From positions 1-5,876 of the forward strand of contig PULY01000008.1 of the NCBI GenBank assembly GCA_003551125.1: a stretch of DNA of 5,876 nt. Reading direction: 5' to 3'. The notes under the pieces are model-generated. The model was not told the origin of the DNA, ran no database searches, and saw only the letters and a list, made by a program, of their open reading frames with translations. Below, one piece after another: positions 5,412-5,876 of the stretch. The DNA comes from Candidatus Iainarchaeum sp. Its GTDB lineage: Archaea > B1Sed10-29. Position numbers and translations under genes: made by a program. Within the stretch, counting starts at the first letter, position 1. Each line of letters begins with the position of its first letter.

Positions 5412-5876
5412 TTAGCTTTTTTCTCTAAATTTAAGCTGTTTAGAGATTCTTTTCAGATTTTTCTTATCTCTCTTTAGGAATTCTTCTGCTCTAGGATGAT
5501 TTATATTCACTGCTTGTCCCATATCTATCAACACAGGTTCTTCATTTTGTATCAATATATTGAATTCGCTTAGATCGCTGTGAACTAGTTTTGACTCTTC
5601 GTAAAGTAGTTTAATGTATTCTTCTATCTTTTCAATCATTTTCTTCGGGTTTTTCACTTTCACATCTTTTAGCATTGGTGCAGGTGAACCGTCTTCTCGT
5701 CCAATGTATTCCATTACTAACACGTTTTTCATTGGTTTAATGGGTTTTGGACATCTTACTCCAATTTCTTTAGCTTCTTTTAAGTTTTTAAATTCCTTTT
5801 TACACCATTGTTCAACTATACCTCTTTTTGAACTTTTAATTCTTTTGAATCTAGGATCGTATATCAAATAATCCAT
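5412..5876 (-). CDS. rio1: RIO1-type serine protein kinase (5' part off window)
   Basis: This is the C-terminal 154 codons of an atypical RIO kinase/ATPase that acts in late small-subunit ribosome maturation. Visible family marks are YLIYDPRF and SKRGIVEQWCKKEFKNL near the cut, the hinge VLVMEYIGREDGSPAP (52-67), the catalytic loop LVHSDLSEFNIL with Asp101 and Asn106, the metal-binding Asp118 in LIDMGQAV, and NHPRAEEFLKRDKKNL (126-141). RIO1 proteins usually have about 250 or more residues and an N-lobe with a P-loop and catalytic Lys; those are absent here only because the gene runs past 5876. The ATG at the edge (5874-5876) aligns to an internal Met, not the true start. Numbering is from that Met. 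In many archaea the KH gene follows directly; here a plus-strand unit intervenes. Confidence 0.95.
   Translation of the reverse strand: MDYLIYDPRFKRIKSSKRGIVEQWCKKEFKNLKEAKEIGVRCPKPIKPMKNVLVMEYIGREDGSPAPMLKDVKVKNPKKMIEKIEEYIKLLYEESKLVHSDLSEFNILIQNEEPVLIDMGQAVNINHPRAEEFLKRDKKNLKRISKQLKFREKS

Noticed and set aside
5614..5871. 85-codon plus-strand frame opposite rio1
   Set aside because: Antisense shadow of conserved kinase motifs with no independent support.
1..5876. CRISPR array or insertion sequence
   Set aside because: No regularly spaced repeats, transposase frame or terminal inverted repeats were seen on either strand.

Overview
The window reads as the chromosome of a low-GC archaeon. 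Topoisomerase VI subunits B and A, a RIO1 kinase and a double-KH Dim2/Pno1-type protein lie on one strand in an order widely conserved in archaea. The promoters look like TATA boxes, and the tRNA gene encodes no CCA. Proteins are rich in Glu, Lys and Ile. A DUF1699-like regulator points towards methanogen-related Euryarchaeota, but I cannot name a lineage with confidence.

Layout, left to right. A tRNA-Asn(GUU) gene is on the minus strand at 16-88. A 160-base spacer then carries divergent promoters. A plus-strand gene for a 111-aa hypothetical protein of phage-like flavour (249-584) converges, with only 3 bases between stops, on a minus-strand DUF1699-like/HTH regulator (588-980). Next, all on the minus strand and transcribed right to left, come top6A (1078-2169), top6B (2184-3728), a fused HAD-phosphatase/KH-domain gene (3769-4956) and the 3' part of rio1 (5412-5876, running off the right edge).

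The core is the rio1 - KH - top6B - top6A string. RIO1 and the KH protein belong to small ribosomal subunit maturation; Top6A and Top6B form the A2B2 type IIB topoisomerase. Two things are unusual. First, the KH protein is in one uninterrupted frame behind a complete HAD-superfamily phosphatase. Second, the 455-base gap between rio1 and the HAD-KH gene is not empty: on the opposite strand it holds TATA-like elements, three successive inverted repeats and a perfect 10-bp terminator hairpin with a T-tract. Together these look like an independent, roughly 280-nt structured RNA gene (or a small leader-plus-ORF unit) inserted into the conserved string. I do not recognise its family.
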